From NCBI RefSeq assembly GCF_049243985.1, contig NC_135384.1:12458501-12522500 (forward strand): a stretch of 64,000 bases of DNA, given 5' to 3'. A program made the translations under genes and the position numbers. This DNA is from Paroedura picta. Its lineage: Eukaryota; Chordata; Lepidosauria; Squamata; Gekkonidae. This document shows, in pieces, positions 1 to 12,234 of the stretch. Each line of letters opens with the position of its first letter. Within the stretch, counting starts at the first letter, position 1. Under the pieces are notes generated by a model that worked only from the letters and a program-made list of their open reading frames with translations, was not told the origin of the DNA and ran no database searches.

Positions 1-720
1 TTCCCCTTCTTCATGTTCTTAATTATTGAGAATTGAAAATGTCATACTTATAGTTAGATTTCCCACATGATTTGAAACAGGCAACTGCAATTTGGATGTG
101 GAAAGCATTATGGTCACTCACCACCAATGATCCCGTAACATCTTTTCATTCTAATGGAAGCCATCTTGCATTATTGGTCCAAGCCAATAATTCTGTCTCT
201 CAGAAATCACTTGTCAACCATGTAAAGTTGTTAGTTCTTAATCACTGTGTTTTGCTCAGTTTGCATTCTTCTAGTGTTGCAGAAAACAAATTGGGGGGGG
301 GGGTATCCATATTGTAAACATCACAAATTATTGTGCTATTTCATTGTAAACAAACAAGATGTATTTATTCTGACATGGAAAACTGAATTTAACTTTGATT
401 GTAAGAAACAGTTTTACTTTATTTTGAAGGTTTTTAAAAATTGATTCTGTGTTTGTTTTTTTCCTTATGGATTTAATATCTGTAAATTTACAGAAAATAA
501 AAACAGAAAGTATAGAATCATAGAATCATAGAATCTCTATTTTTTCCAGTGAGGAAGAATGACATGTCCAATGCATTGATCTGGATGATGCCACATTATG
601 CTTGTTTCCTAGCTGTCATTTAATGCCCCATTTTGATTTCTTTCACAATATCATAATCTATGGCCAACTAACTTATATTAAGGTGATTTCTTATATTAAA
701 TTATTTGTCCAGGTTTTTGT
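1..720. other. no gene recognised
   Basis: AT-rich stretch with stops in every frame. A short (AGAATCAT)n run at about 512-534 resembles the terminal repeat of a CR1 LINE. A G homopolymer lies at about 292-302. Nothing else is supported. Confidence 0.5.
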
Positions 721-722
721 TT

Positions 723-818
<96 letters not shown>

Positions 819-820
819 TC
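721..820. repeat. (TTTC)n microsatellite, about 25 units
   Basis: Uninterrupted tetranucleotide run. The Phe-Leu-Ser-rich reading frame across it is an artefact of the repeat. Confidence 0.97.
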
Positions 821-879
821 GTAGGGTCAAATACTATTTTTCCTTCCCCAGTAGTGATGTCATATCATTGTTACATTGC

Positions 880-1428
880 TAGGTAGTGAATGCAGTGAAA
901 GCGGCAAAACGAGACTTCTATGCCACGGAAATTGCTTCCGCAATCTCTCACCCAGCACAATTATTTAGAGTAATTAGGTCTCTTACTGCTCTCGAGGAAG
1001 GATGCCAAATGATGAGGGAATTGGATTTGAGCTGTGTGGCATTATCAAACTATTTTGTAGACAAAGTCCTGTCACACCGCCGCAACCTACCTTCCATGAT
1101 TGATACAGTTAGTGAACTGGAAGCTCCGTGGCTGTTGAGGGGGTTAGTGTTTGATGGCTTCAGGCTTTTTGAAGTGGACTTACTGGGCTTAGTGAGGGCA
1201 ACCACCTGCCCCTTAGAGCTGCACCCACTCACTCCCAATGGAAGAAGACGGCCTCCATCTGAACAAGGCGGGATGAGATAGATTATTGAAATATGTTCAA
1301 CCACTTGCTTGTTTTATTATAAATTGAGGTTTTATGGGTGTTTTATTGTATTTTAATATTTTATTCTGTGAACCGCTGCAGGTTCCTAGTAAATGCAGCG
1401 GTATACAAATCGAAAAAATAAATAAATA
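880..1428 (+). mobile_element. L2-type LINE fragment with 3' end
   Basis: A plus-strand open segment (886-1281) matches the linker between endonuclease and reverse transcriptase of vertebrate L2 elements, seen in phrases such as AKRDFYATEIASAISHPAQ, SNYFVDKVLS and LLGLVRATTCPL. The reverse transcriptase itself is missing. The segment then passes into an L2-like 3' end (gtgaaccgctgc, then gcggtatacaaat and an AATA-rich tail ending near 1428). The copy is therefore internally deleted as well as 5'-truncated. Confidence 0.75.
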
Positions 1429-1760
1429 GTGTCCTTTGCAATATGTGATTATTCACAAAGGAGCATGCATTCAGGTGGTAGTAAATACATGAATTAGGAG
1501 TATAACATACAACATTACAGCTGTGTTGTCATCTTTACTATTATGGTATTCTCCAATAACATTAATCTTGTGAGGTTCTTGTTGATTACTCCCAATAAGC
1601 ATGTGTCATTTGTAGACCATCTCTTTATTGAAAGAATAATGAACTGATCATCACAAGTCCTTTGCTAAGAAGAAGAGTGGGTTCTTATATGCCACTTTTC
1701 TCTACAAAAAGAAACTACATGGCAAACCACGAGCCGCAAGGGAGTGACGGGCTATAAATC

Positions 1761-1820
<60 letters not shown>
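1761..1820. repeat. (TAA)n microsatellite
   Basis: About 20 trinucleotide units. It lies near a short SINE 3'-end scrap (about 1666-1712). Confidence 0.95.
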
Positions 1821-1821
<1 letters not shown>

Positions 1822-2532
1822 TACATGGCAACAGCATAACATGGCCATGGCAAAAGCAAAACCTGATAGTTCACTTGAAAGCTGATTAGCGGCCGCAATT
1901 CACTGTGACCGCCGTTGATGTAGTGAGGGGCAGGCCAATGGATGGCGCTGATGAGCACGGACACATTGCCCAGCATCAGGCACTGCCCCGTTTGCCCTGG
2001 CCTTCAGCCACAGTGGTTTCCCTCCCTCTCACCTTGGGGGCTATGCAGGGGTGGCTTGTGTTGTGTTATTCTATCACAGCTGCAGTTTAGGCATGGCAGG
2101 GACCTGTTGGCAAGGCTGCAGTTTGCACACTGGAAGGCCTGAGGTGTGGGGGTTTCTGTAATGAAACCGGCAGGGATGCAAGTGCAACCTACCTGGCTGA
2201 GAGGCCAGGGGCTTGTAGCCAAGTGAACAAGGTGCACCAAAGTGAGGTGGATGCCTGGAGGGCCTCAAAATGGTTGCTTCCTGGTGAGGGAGAAAGACGA
2301 TGAGGGCCTGCTCTCCCGGAATGGGATGAGGCGGGTCACTGGCATCTATGCACCCTCAGGCTGAGCAGCCAGAAAGCTGATGGGTCAGGCCCCCACTCAT
2401 ACCAAGCCAAAAAAAAACCCTGCTGGATGGGAGGAATTCAATAAACAGCTGTGGCCATGTTTTATCCCCAAAGCGAGTTTCATCTTCATTGCCAAGCTGC
2501 TACCCTGCTAATCAGCCATAATGATTTGAGGC
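1821..2532. other. no gene recognised; GC-richer segment
   Basis: A GC-richer block at about 1890-2400 has short overlapping open frames on both strands and no recognisable protein motif. It may be an unassigned interspersed repeat. Confidence 0.35.
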
Positions 2533-2757
2533 CAGAAGAAGAAGAAGAGTTGGTTCTTATATGCCGCTTTTCTCTAACCGAAGGAGTCTCAAAGTGGCTT
2601 ACAGTTGCCTTCCCTTTCCTCTCCCCACAACAGACTTCCTGTGAGGTGGGTGAAGCTGAGAGAGCCCTGATATTACTGCTTGGTCAGAACAGCTTTATCA
2701 GTGCCATGGTGAGCTGGCTGCATGTGGGATAGGAGCGGGAAATCAAACCCGGCTTCT
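2533..2757 (-). mobile_element. tRNA-derived SINE with L2-like tail, 5'-truncated
   Basis: The reverse strand carries the body of the abundant SINE of this window (AGCTGGGTGACC-like body, gtaagccgctttgag-like L2 tail, then (CTT)n). The tRNA head is missing. Homology between the A and B duplicates begins exactly where this SINE ends. Confidence 0.8.
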
Positions 2758-2852
2758 ATGGTGTGAAGCCTATATTCCTAAAACAAATTGAAGACAAAGC
2801 AAATCAAGGACAAGTAGGAAAATGGGTCCTTTCTAAGCATTTGTGTAACATC

Positions 2853-2858
2853 TTTATT
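2853..2858 (-). promoter_or_regulatory. candidate polyadenylation signal of V2R gene A
   Basis: AATAAA on the minus strand about 215 bp past the stop codon of exon 6. The same hexamer occurs at the matching place below gene B. The position is inferred without transcript data. Confidence 0.45.
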
Positions 2859-3072
2859 CACAAATATCTGAAAGAAATGGATTATTTGCATCATTTCCAA
2901 TCTGATTTCAATATAATTATGGAACTGAGATGGCCTTGGTCACCCTGGCAGATGACATGTGATGAAAATGGTGAGAGAGACTTTCAACAGAACCCAGGCA
3001 GAAAACAGAAATGCCCAAATTGAGTTTAATAAAAACAAATCTGGGAAACAAGTGTGTGGCTGATGGAAGAAT

Positions 3073-3974
3073 CTAAGGCATTTTCCTTACCAGTTGTTCT
3101 CTTTTGTTCAGTTCAGGCCTCAGGAGAATGACATAGCATTTGGGAAAAAAGATACAACCTAGTAAGCCTGCACTGGAGGTTAAAATGGAGAAGATCTCCA
3201 CGGCTACCATATCTTTTCCTTTAGTGCTCAAGTAAGTGGGGACAAAAGACAGCCAAACACTGCAAAAGACCAACATGCTGAAGGTGATGAACTTGGCCTC
3301 GTTGAAACTGTCAGGCAACTTTCTAGCTTTGAAAGCCACAATGAAGCAGATAGTGGCAAGAAATCCAATGTAACCCAGGCTACAGTAAAACATGGTGACT
3401 GACCCTTCATTGCACTGCACTATGATTTCTTTACTCAGTGATTGGGTGTCGATATCTGGGAAGGGAGGAGAAGAACCTAGCCAAATGGCACAAATGGCAA
3501 GCTGAACAAAGGAGCAAGCAATAACTATATAATGTGCCAAATGTTTCCCCACCTGTTTTCGAAAAAGGTTTCCTGGCTTGGAGGCCAAAAATACCATAAC
3601 AACAGTCACTGTTTTTGCCAGTACAGAGGAAACAGCAACACAGAAAACAATGCCAAAAGTCATTTGTCGGAAGAGGCAGGTCAGGTTGTTAGGCTGTCCA
3701 ATGAAGAGCAAGGAGCAGAGGAAGCAAAGGAGCAGGGAGATGAGCAGAATATAGGTCAAGGTCCGGTTGTTGGCTTTAACGATAGGAGTGTCCTGGTGCT
3801 TTATGAAGGCCAGAAGCACCAATGCTGTTATCAGAGAGAAGGAAACAGCTAAAGAGGCTAAAATAATGCCCATTGGTTTATGAAACGACAGGAAGTTTGG
3901 GATCTTGGGAAGGCAGTGGTCTTGTCCTTGGTTTGGATAATGGCCGTCAGAGCATGTGATGCAATAATCCTTGT
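3073..3974 (-). CDS. V2R gene A exon 6 (end of cysteine-rich linker plus 7TM)
   Basis: 902 bp. It opens after an AG acceptor with [18 protein letters not shown], then seven hydrophobic helices with the family signature [19 protein letters not shown] at TM6. It ends ...REQLVRKMP and TAG. The ATG at 3873 is internal; the frame is open to the acceptor. Confidence 0.93.
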
Positions 3975-6900
3975 CTGAAAGGAGAACATAATTAGAGATT
4001 GTAATTATTCAATAAGAAGATATCACCTAATATTGTACCATTAACCCATGATGGAACCAGTGTTATATACCTGTCCTAACATTGAAAATATCTAAGAAGC
4101 AATGCCCCCATATGCACCTTCAGGGTTATACCTATGGTCAGCCATCCTTATTTCAAGAAAGTGTGCCACTTTCCTCTCCTGCGCATAAATCTGGTAATTT
4201 ATAATCCAACACTTGCTCCCAGAAGTCCTTGATAAAACCATCCCCCTCTGCTCAGGAAGGTTCTAAGAGCTGAAGAAATATATGGAAGCCTAAGATGGTC
4301 TTTGAATGAATTTAGAAGGAAAGAGTACCGTGTAATACTTGTATATCAAATGCTTTTTTTTTTTGCCTGGAAAAATAGTCCAGGCAAAATCAACACGGGC
4401 TGTTGTAGTCCACAGCTTTCCTAGAAAGTTAATCTCCACATATTCAGTTTCGGTTAGATTCATTAAAATGTTGGACGTAACAATAATAGTTACCAGCCAA
4501 ATAATTGTTCCAGCTTCTCCATACAGAACAATTGCATTGTCCTTTCTGTCGAAATTGCATTGTCCTCCGTCATCCAAAATACTAGAGTTCAAGGTTTTTC
4601 TAGGAAACTGAGGGGCAGGAAATTCAGACACACAAAAGAAAATACTTCTTTAAACCCTACATAGTAAAAAGATGGAATTTGCTGCTTGTTGATATAGAGA
4701 GAGCCAGAGCTAAAAAGGAATTAGACAGATCCATGTCATTCCAGTCCCAAAGATACTACTCATGTTGATTAAAGGGAACCTCCAAGTCCACAGGCAGCAA
4801 GCCTTAGAATATGCAACATCAAGATGTAACATCAAGGGAAAGCTTTGGCCTTTACACCCTGTGGTTGACCATCCAGATGAACTGGTTGGCTACTATAGAG
4901 GCAGGACACTGGACTTGATAGTACACTGATCTGTTCCAGTAAGATTCTATCTCTGTTTTATATCCTTAATGCATAATGAAGTGTGAGGAAGCATATTTAA
5001 GTCTTTTTGATTGTTCCTCAAAGTGCAAATGTTCAAATCCTCACCCTGTAGGCAAGGAGTAGTCAACCTGTGGTCCTCCAGATGTCCATGGACTACAATT
5101 CCCACGAGCCCCTGCCAGCATTTGCTGACAGGGGCTCGTGGGAATTGTAGTCCATGAACATCTGGAGGACCACAGGTTGACTACCCCTGCTATAGGTGAT
5201 CAAACTTTCTCACAGGAACAATCTCTACTACAGCGTCTCCTACCCTCTTTGTCTGACATTTTCCCATCTGGACACCGATCACAATCATAGCAGCAGAATT
5301 TCTCCCCTTCCTTCTTCTTCCTGCTGGAACCAGGCTTGCAGTTATCATTACACCGTGAGAAAGGAGGCACCTGTTCTTGAAGAAAGCAAGATTTTTGCTT
5401 CAGAATTACTCTACAAGTTGTCAAGGGATCTCCAAGATGGCTCCATGTATATGAAAGGAATGCATATTCTTCAAAGCATGATGGAACCAATGAAGGTTTA
5501 AATGTAATACTCTTGTTGAGCTCAGTAATAATCAAAGGAAGAGCTAATTTAGCAAATTTCCTGACAAAACTTTCATGGAGCCCATTTGCTCCCCTTAAAG
5601 CTCCTGCCTACTCATTTCATTAAATGACAAAGGTTTTGCATTTGTTTGAGAGATACTGGCTGATTCCACATAACATTGCCACCAGGCTGGCCCCCTCCCA
5701 GGCCTGGCGTTTGTTAGGCCGCCATTGCTATGCTCTTTTCTGCATTCCCTTAAGCACTCCGGGAGGCAACAGGGCCTAATCCAGCCAAGGCCCAGCTTAT
5801 TCTCATTCTATGGAGGCCCAGAGGGGGCAAAGGATGCTCCACTAGCTCTGTGGCACTTTGAGGCACCATGGGGCCGAATGGAGCATTTTTTTTCTTGGAA
5901 GGTGGGATTCCATTCTCACACAATCCCAACTTCCTGCAAACCCCCCTGTCTCCCCAATGGTGGAATAATTCCACCATTGCAGCATCCCCTACGGAGACAG
6001 ATTTCAGTGGTGTACAGAGTCCACCACCTTAATTTGTCCCCCATAGGGATGAAGGAAGATGTGAACCAGATCTGCCACCAAAATATTTCCCCTGAAGGGA
6101 CACAGAAAGTGGCAGAGCATGCTGCTCCACCTCAACACACCAGAGGCAGCCCAGAGTGGTGATGGTGATCCAAAATTGCTTACTGAGATGTTTTGTTACC
6201 TGTGGAAGATGTCTGTTCCACTTAATCCTGTCCTCATGGATGATTACTCTTTTACTAAGAGAGTCCCGAGGATCCACCTTTCCGATCTTGACTTTGACAT
6301 AAGAGTTATTTGGAAAAGTGACCAAGTTGGTAATATCAAAGCCACCTTTCATTTCTCCATGTTCATTAAAGGCCACTTCATCTCCAGCACTATTGTTGAA
6401 AGAAATTCCCTGAAGAAGGGTGTGGAGCTTGGGGGAAAGAAAAAGAGTATTAAGTGGGCAGAAATCAATGGGATGTATTGCCGTGTTCTCACCAATATCT
6501 TTCAGTTTCCAACAGATTTTTGGATTACTTGCCTCTAAGAAGAGAAATCATGCATGAAAGTAACTATTTTGCTTTTTTCATGAAAATCAACCTCCCTTTT
6601 CAGAACCAAAGCAAAGGAATGAATTAGGATTCAGGGCGTTTCTTGAATTAATTAACAGTGTTGAAAGAGCTTCAGAAAAAGACCACTCTTGGTTTTGCTG
6701 CATCAGAAGCTGGCAAAAAGGAAGCACCTATATCTCCATGCTGAGCACTCGCTTGGCATGCAGAAGTTCCTGGGGACAATATTCAGCATTTTGCTGCCTA
6801 TGGACTGGATCCACTATCAGAAAATAATGGAGATCACTTGAACAGTCATTGGTCATGAGATTCTCGTAGCACTTTCACTCTATTTTTCCCCATAAAGGGT

Positions 6901-9900
6901 TGAGCCATTCTCTTTTCTTAAGGCAGTCATACGAGTTTCTGTGATCCACATTATGTTGTGATGTTCTGTTGAAATTTGTATAATGTTATAGATGGTTATA
7001 ATGTTCCATGTAAATTTATGCAATGACCCATGTAAACCGCTCGGAGCCATAAAGAATGGGAGGTATAAAAGTCCAAATAAATAAATAAAATGAAATAATT
7101 TGACTCAGATGTAACAAAATAAAGGAAGGGTGGGGTTGCAGCTACCTTACTTCCCAGGAAAACCCAAGAGCTTAGTCTACAAGGGCAATGTGGCAGTGGA
7201 GTCTCCATTCAAATTCATTGGCAGATAATACCCATTATTGTTATGACTTAATGATGGCAACAAATCCAGAGAACAGGGATATTCAGGAATGGAGGGAGGC
7301 AGAAGCCTCACAGGGCAGGAAACCTATAGCAACTACGTGACTTTCTGACTCTCAGACGGATAGGGAAAAACCCTCATAAGTACCATAAGTAACCCTCATA
7401 AGTACCATTTCCCACTCTTACCAATATTTGAAACCCTTAGCATGACAGGGGGCTGATCTCCCGCCCCCCAGAGAATAGAAGAGTAATTACCTTCCAAGGT
7501 GGCACCTTCAGAGAAGCCAAGCTGCCTCCATGATCCATTGTTCTGTGGTTGATTTTAGATGTGTCCAAGTTGTGTAGGGCATGTGCAATGGCATAGACAG
7601 CATTATATATACTGTAGCTATGGTCAGTCATGCTCATTTCAAAAAAGGGTGCCGGGACAGTCTCTAGTCTCTCCTCTTCAGTGCACGAATCTGGTAATGT
7701 ACAATCAAACACTTGCTCCCAGAAGTCCTTGATAAAACCATCTCCCTTTGCCCAGGAAGGTTTTAAAAGCTGGAGAAATTTATGGAAGCCTTGGATGTCC
7801 TTTGAATTAACTGAGAAGGAAAGAGCACCATGGAATTCTTGTATGTCAAATGTCTTTTGAAAAAGAGTGAATGCAAAATCAACCTGGGCTGTTGTAATCC
7901 ACACCTTTCCTGCAGAGGTTCTGTCTGCATATTCTATGTCTGTTAGATCCCTTAAAACTGTGGGCAGAATGATAATGGTTGCCAGCCAAAAAAATGTTCC
8001 TGTTTCTCCATATACAGCAATTGCATTGGCTTTGCTGTCCAGGAAACCTGCATTAATATTGTCCAACTGTTTGGCCAGGAAAGCCATGTCATCCCACCGG
8101 ACATCTCTTGGAGCCTTTTCTGTGAAAGCTACACAGATTCCATTCCTGGAAAGCATCGGCTCCAGTGTCTGCAAGAAACGATCTCCCCTTTCATCATCCA
8201 TAGTGATGATGCCAACCCATTTCCACCTGAAATGCAGAAGTAACTGGACGATTCCCTCATACTGTAGGGCTTCCTTGGGGAACACGCGGAAAAATGACAG
8301 GTGACCTGTTGGGCCATACACATCTGATTCAAAGGGACCATAGGACAACTGATAAGAAGGGGGGAAAAGTTACAGGTGGTTAATAGCAATATCTAACTCA
8401 ATTCATTGCCTTCTTTTAAAAGGTATTTAAGTGATGCCCCAGTTCTTGAACCTATATAATCCCTGATGTAAATTATATCAAAAATAACTCTGCTTTTCAG
8501 TCTGTTGCACATATTCTTCATCTGCATATTTCTTCCTTCTCCTGGTAAAATTGTTTGGGATTGTTTTTATTTTTTAATGTATTAGCCATCTTTTCATCTT
8601 GCTGTACACAAGACAGGTGACATGAAAATCCACACTTTTTAAAATCCAGATAATTAAACATTCTAAATTAATAAAATGAATCCTAAGTAAAACGGCATTC
8701 GGCTACTTTCTCAAGGTTGAAACTGTGGGGGGTAGATGCACCTCATTGGGACATTGCTCATTAATTGTGGAGATGCCACTGAAAAGATCCTCTCTCATTT
8801 GCCCACCAGACAGGCTTCCTTGTTGGGTGGGAGTCAGGTAGGCCTCTCCTTGTCATCTTAATTCCTGGCCAGAATCTCCTTATACCCTCATTCCAAGTCA
8901 TTTAGGGCTTTAAAGAACAAGGCCAACAGCCTTTCAGAGGGTAACCAAGAGGCAGAGTATAGAATACACTTCAGCATATCATCTCCTGTTTCACCTGATC
9001 AACATTCAGATTAAGAAATTTAATGTATTCCTGTGTCGAGTATTATATGGCTTCTGTCTTCGTGCTGTATATACAGATGGGAAATCATAGATGTCAAAGT
9101 GGCCAGGCACATCACATGTTTATTTAGAGAGAGGAGAAGAGAAGAAGCCAAATTAATGGTGAAGAATGCATCTTGGATTCACATTCAATGTTCATTGTGT
9201 AGAGTTGTATGAACTATTAATGATGTGTCCAATGAAGTATTTGAAATCAAGGAAATAGCCATGTTGAGAACAGCAGTTTTCCAACCTAGTAAATATTTTT
9301 GACCTTTATGGGGCATTTTGGGTATCATTTCTAGTATGTCATCTTCTTTTCCACACAGTGGTGCAGACTGATCCTATGCAGGTAATCTTTTATGCTAATC
9401 TGGCAATTATTTTGACTAATTATGGTGAATGAAACAAAATCTTGGATTCAGCATGACAGTATTATAGTCCACGTAAACTCCAGCAGTTCCTTTTCATATG
9501 GACAAGACTCTGGCATTAAAGAGAGCCAGTTTGGTGTAGTGGTTAGGACTATGAACATCTAATCTGGCGAGCCTGGTTCAATTTTGTGCTTCCCCACATG
9601 TAACCAGCTGGGTGACCTTGGGCTCACCACGGCACTGATAAAACTGTTCTGATAGAGCAGGAATATCAGGTCTCTCTCAGCCTCACCAACTTCACAGGGT
9701 GACTGTTGTGGGGAGAGGGAGGTGGGGAGGTGAGTTCTTACTTAGAAAGTAAGCCACTTTGAGCCTCCTTCAGGTAGAGAAAAGTGGCATATAATATCCA
9801 ACTCTTCTTCTTCTAAAAAAAAATTAGCATCAAGAGGAGCAAGCTTAAAAAAAAAGGAGCATATGGTCAATAAATGGGGAAAAAATCTCATTTTGCATTT

Positions 9901-11942
9901 GCCCTTCCTTTCAATAATGACTTTCATTCCAACCATTCAGAGACCACTCAAACTTGACACAGGAAATTAATTTCAGAAGAACCAAACCCCACTTTTCCAA
10001 TAGAATACAGAGTAAAAAGAAAAATGTGATATTCTAGGAATATTGGTCTTAATGGGATAAGCCAATAATCATAGAGAAAAGTCACAAGATTTGGATGAAT
10101 CAATTACTTTTCCTTTACAATACAATCTTTCTTTTCTCTCATTTTTAGTAGCTACCATAACAGAAGCAGTTTTCATGGTACATATGCATTATCCAGTAGA
10201 CATAATTTGTGTACAAGTCAAATCAATCCATGCACTGATCATGAATTATTAGAACACCCCTCCAAATGCTTGAACATATTCAGTCTGAATATTCAACACA
10301 CAACGCTTGAAGTCTTTTCTGAAGACTGACATTTCAAGATCCATATCACATCCCAGTGCAATTTAACATATTTCACCTCTCCCCTTACTTTTGGTTTTTT
10401 TTTTAAAAAAATCGCAACCTTTGAGAATAGATCAGCAAGTTGATTAAACTACATGTGAGATTTGTGAAAGTCCAAATAATCCCAGCTCTCTGATCCTACC
10501 TGTGGGATCTTGTAAAGACTTAAGAGAGTTGCCATGTCTGATGTGGTTTCAGAACGATGTCCCCCAATGACACCAATCATATTTTTCTGGGTACCACATT
10601 TGTAGTTTGAAACAAATTCAGATGATGTAACGAGTAGATCCAGGGTGATCCTATAAATCCACTTTTGAACTGTGGTGGAGTCACGGATGTGGAACCCAAG
10701 AGTGACATTGGGCAATATGCTGGGGTTCTCATTGATCTCATGGATGGCAAATACTAAGACAAGGACATGTTGGTAGAACTTTGTTATCAGGCTGCAAAGA
10801 AAATGACATTGTTTTAGAAGAGAATACCTCAAAGCCAGCATCTTAGTTGGTGACAATGTTGTGTCCGAGGACATAACAAAGCCCTAGCAGAATGAGAGAA
10901 ATGGTCCATCTAATCCACTATGCATTTCCCACAGTACAATACTCCTAGGAAACCCACAAGCTAGATATGGAGCCATAACTGTTCTCACCTCCCCACAAAA
11001 GCAGTTATTCAAATGGATGCTGCCGGTAACAGTCAGTTACCAAAAATTGGCCATGAAACATCCATGGATATGCCTATCCCCCATTAGAAAGTATAATCCA
11101 GTAGCTTTTATCAAGCCAGTGTTTTGTGAAGATTGACTTTCACATGCCTGTCTTATCAATAGTGGCAAAGGAAAGTCCAATAAGTGATTCTGAGTTTTAA
11201 CTTTGTGAAGAGTGGAGAAGTCCCTCTTGATCTTCTTTCCCTAACTACACACAATCTGTTTCACATCTTTTTAAATGGTTTCTGTCAAAGATGCAAGAGA
11301 GATTTGCCTTGAGGGATGAAGATGTATGCCCACCGAGGCTACATTTGATTGAGTCAGTCGTAATAAACACCATTCCAGTGACGTTTTCACAGAAATCTCC
11401 ATCTTTTTCACACATCTGGCCCTTCCTCATTACTGTATTTTCCAATCTTGGCATCCCCCATGTAGAACTGACATTTTTTCAAAATAGACTCCAACGGGGT
11501 GGCCACATATTTAGTGCAATTAAAAAAAAAATCCCTGCCTCCTGGTTTAGACCTTCTAATCTAGGAAACCTCAGCACATAAATGCTATGAGCAAGAAAGT
11601 CAGTTACTGGTACAAGCATAACCTTTCGTCGTGGAACATGAGCATTTTATTTACACAGGATTTACTGAAAAGAAATCACTCATCATCATCATCATCATTA
11701 GATTTATTACACACCACTCTCATAAAACATCTTGTGTTGGGTTACAGAATCATCATTACTACATTAGAGGACCAATGATTCCCTTACATTGGATCACATT
11801 TATAATCCTGGTCGGATTGCTGCTGAAATTGAACGTTTTGGGGGAAACACCCAATATGAGTGACAATTCCACCAATCAGGATTTCTCCTGGCTGATACCA
11901 CTGATGTGGAATCTGAGGAGGACTGTTTCCAGGGCACTTCAT
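3073..11942 (-). CDS. vomeronasal type-2 receptor gene A (six exon blocks)
   Basis: Class C GPCR expected at the surface of vomeronasal sensory neurons. The exons, 5' to 3', are 11942-11788, 10791-10500, 8348-7491, 6427-6200, 5370-5244 and 3974-3073. All junctions are GT/AG with phases 2, 0, 0, 0 and 1, giving about 850 residues. Exons 1-4 encode the Venus-flytrap ligand domain ([13 protein letters not shown], then [10 protein letters not shown], then FRWKWVGI). Exon 5 encodes the cysteine-rich linker and exon 6 the seven helices. Exons 2-6 have no stops. Exon 3 is 21 bp shorter than in the other genes, in frame. The start is uncertain: the leader-like sequence starting at 11991 is out of frame with the conserved exon 1 part. 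Introns hold a MITE, an exon 3 relic, a SINE and an L2 tail. With A, B forms one subfamily. Confidence 0.85.
4130..4620 (-). pseudogene. decayed V2R exon 3 inside intron 5 of gene A
   Basis: The middle and 3' part of an exon 3 is recognisable ([19 protein letters not shown], and the SYSIYN side near 4140). The 5' end is missing and the frame is broken. It lies between exon 6 and exon 5, an impossible place for a normal exon 3, so it is a fossil of an older rearrangement. Gene B has the same relic at 23535-24010. Confidence 0.8.
5053..5189. mobile_element. short palindromic MITE (hAT-like)
   Basis: Two arms of about 60 bp are near-perfect reverse complements, beginning caaggagtagtcaacctg and ending caggttgactacccctg. 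The flanks ctgtaggc and ctataggt could be a worn 8-bp target duplication. Internally deleted and partial relatives lie at 25770-25851 and about 32516-32562. The hAT assignment is inferred from end sequence and flank length. Confidence 0.75.
5244..5370 (-). CDS. V2R gene A exon 5 (cysteine-rich linker)
   Basis: 127 bp, phase 0 in and phase 1 out. It encodes [20 protein letters not shown]...[17 protein letters not shown], the NCD3G-type linker that joins ligand domain to helices. Donor G|GTAGGA. Confidence 0.9.
5659..6180. mobile_element. interspersed insertion in intron 4, family unknown
   Basis: Compared with gene C, about 520 extra bases sit between copies of TACTG (5654-5658 and 6181-6185). 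Both sides otherwise align with the sequence next to exon 4 in C. Gene B carries the same insertion at about 24557-25035. The ends share a weak inverted similarity, suggesting a non-autonomous DNA element. Confidence 0.4.
6200..6427 (-). CDS. V2R gene A exon 4
   Basis: 228 bp, the standard V2R length, open throughout: [20 protein letters not shown], then [20 protein letters not shown], then [16 protein letters not shown]. It covers the C-terminal part of the Venus-flytrap domain. Acceptor cccccaag, donor GTAACA. Confidence 0.92.
6930..7088 (+). mobile_element. L2-type LINE 3' end
   Basis: L2-like 3' untranslated sequence ending gtaaaccgctcggagcc, gggaggtataaaagtcc and (AAAT)n, in intron 3 of gene A. 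Confidence 0.6.
7491..8348 (-). CDS. V2R gene A exon 3 (core of ligand domain)
   Basis: 858 bp, phase 0 at both ends, starting [13 protein letters not shown] and ending VPPWK before GTAATT. Motifs: [41 protein letters not shown]. Compared with C, D and E it lacks residues around the GSSNPAK loop but keeps the loop cysteine, for a net loss of 7 residues. Confidence 0.92.
9523..9815 (+). mobile_element. tRNA-derived SINE with L2-like tail, full length
   Basis: Starts gagccagtttggtgtagtgg (tRNA A-box type head), has ccagctgggtgacc, then gtaagccactttgagcctcc and ends (CTT)n. Located in intron 2 of gene A. Confidence 0.88.
10500..10791 (-). CDS. V2R gene A exon 2
   Basis: 292 bp. It joins exon 1 as AT|C to give [24 protein letters not shown] and ends LLSLYKIPQ before GTAGGA. 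Open throughout. It forms the N-terminal lobe of the ligand domain. Confidence 0.92.
11788..11942 (-). CDS. V2R gene A exon 1, conserved part
   Basis: Encodes [20 protein letters not shown] and on to DQDYKCDP, with a strong donor AT|GTAAGG. The nearest in-frame ATG is at 11942, directly before KCPG. A hydrophobic leader (MLLLILMLFAWV, from 11991) lies upstream but in another frame and ends in TGA. Either the leader is broken or an exon upstream supplies it. Confidence 0.7.
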
Positions 11943-12234
11943 ACCGTGTCATTCACACCCAAGCAAACAGCATTAGTATCAGCAGCAACATCACAGATTC
12001 TGCCACGTGCAACCTAAAACGTCCTTCTCCCCATGGTCATTCCTTTATCCCCTCTATGCCACCATCATTTAGTTTCAGGATTCAAGAAGATAACTTTGAT
12101 GGCTCCTGTCTCTTCCCTTCCTGTCTCTTCCCTTCTCTAGTCCCTCATTTAGCAGTGAACGGCTCCGTGGTGGTTTTTATAACCTTTTCTGTTTCCTTCT
12201 GGAAGGGTATTGGAACTCTGACAGGTTGAAGATA

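Noticed and set aside
602-886. ORF encoding a Phe-Leu-Ser repeat protein
   Set aside because: Produced by the (TTTC)n microsatellite.
3532-3852. Plus-strand ORF of 106 codons (and similar ones at 22913, 27714, 44038 and 56681)
   Set aside because: It is the antisense shadow of the V2R 7TM exon and recurs only because that exon is conserved. No independent start context or domain.
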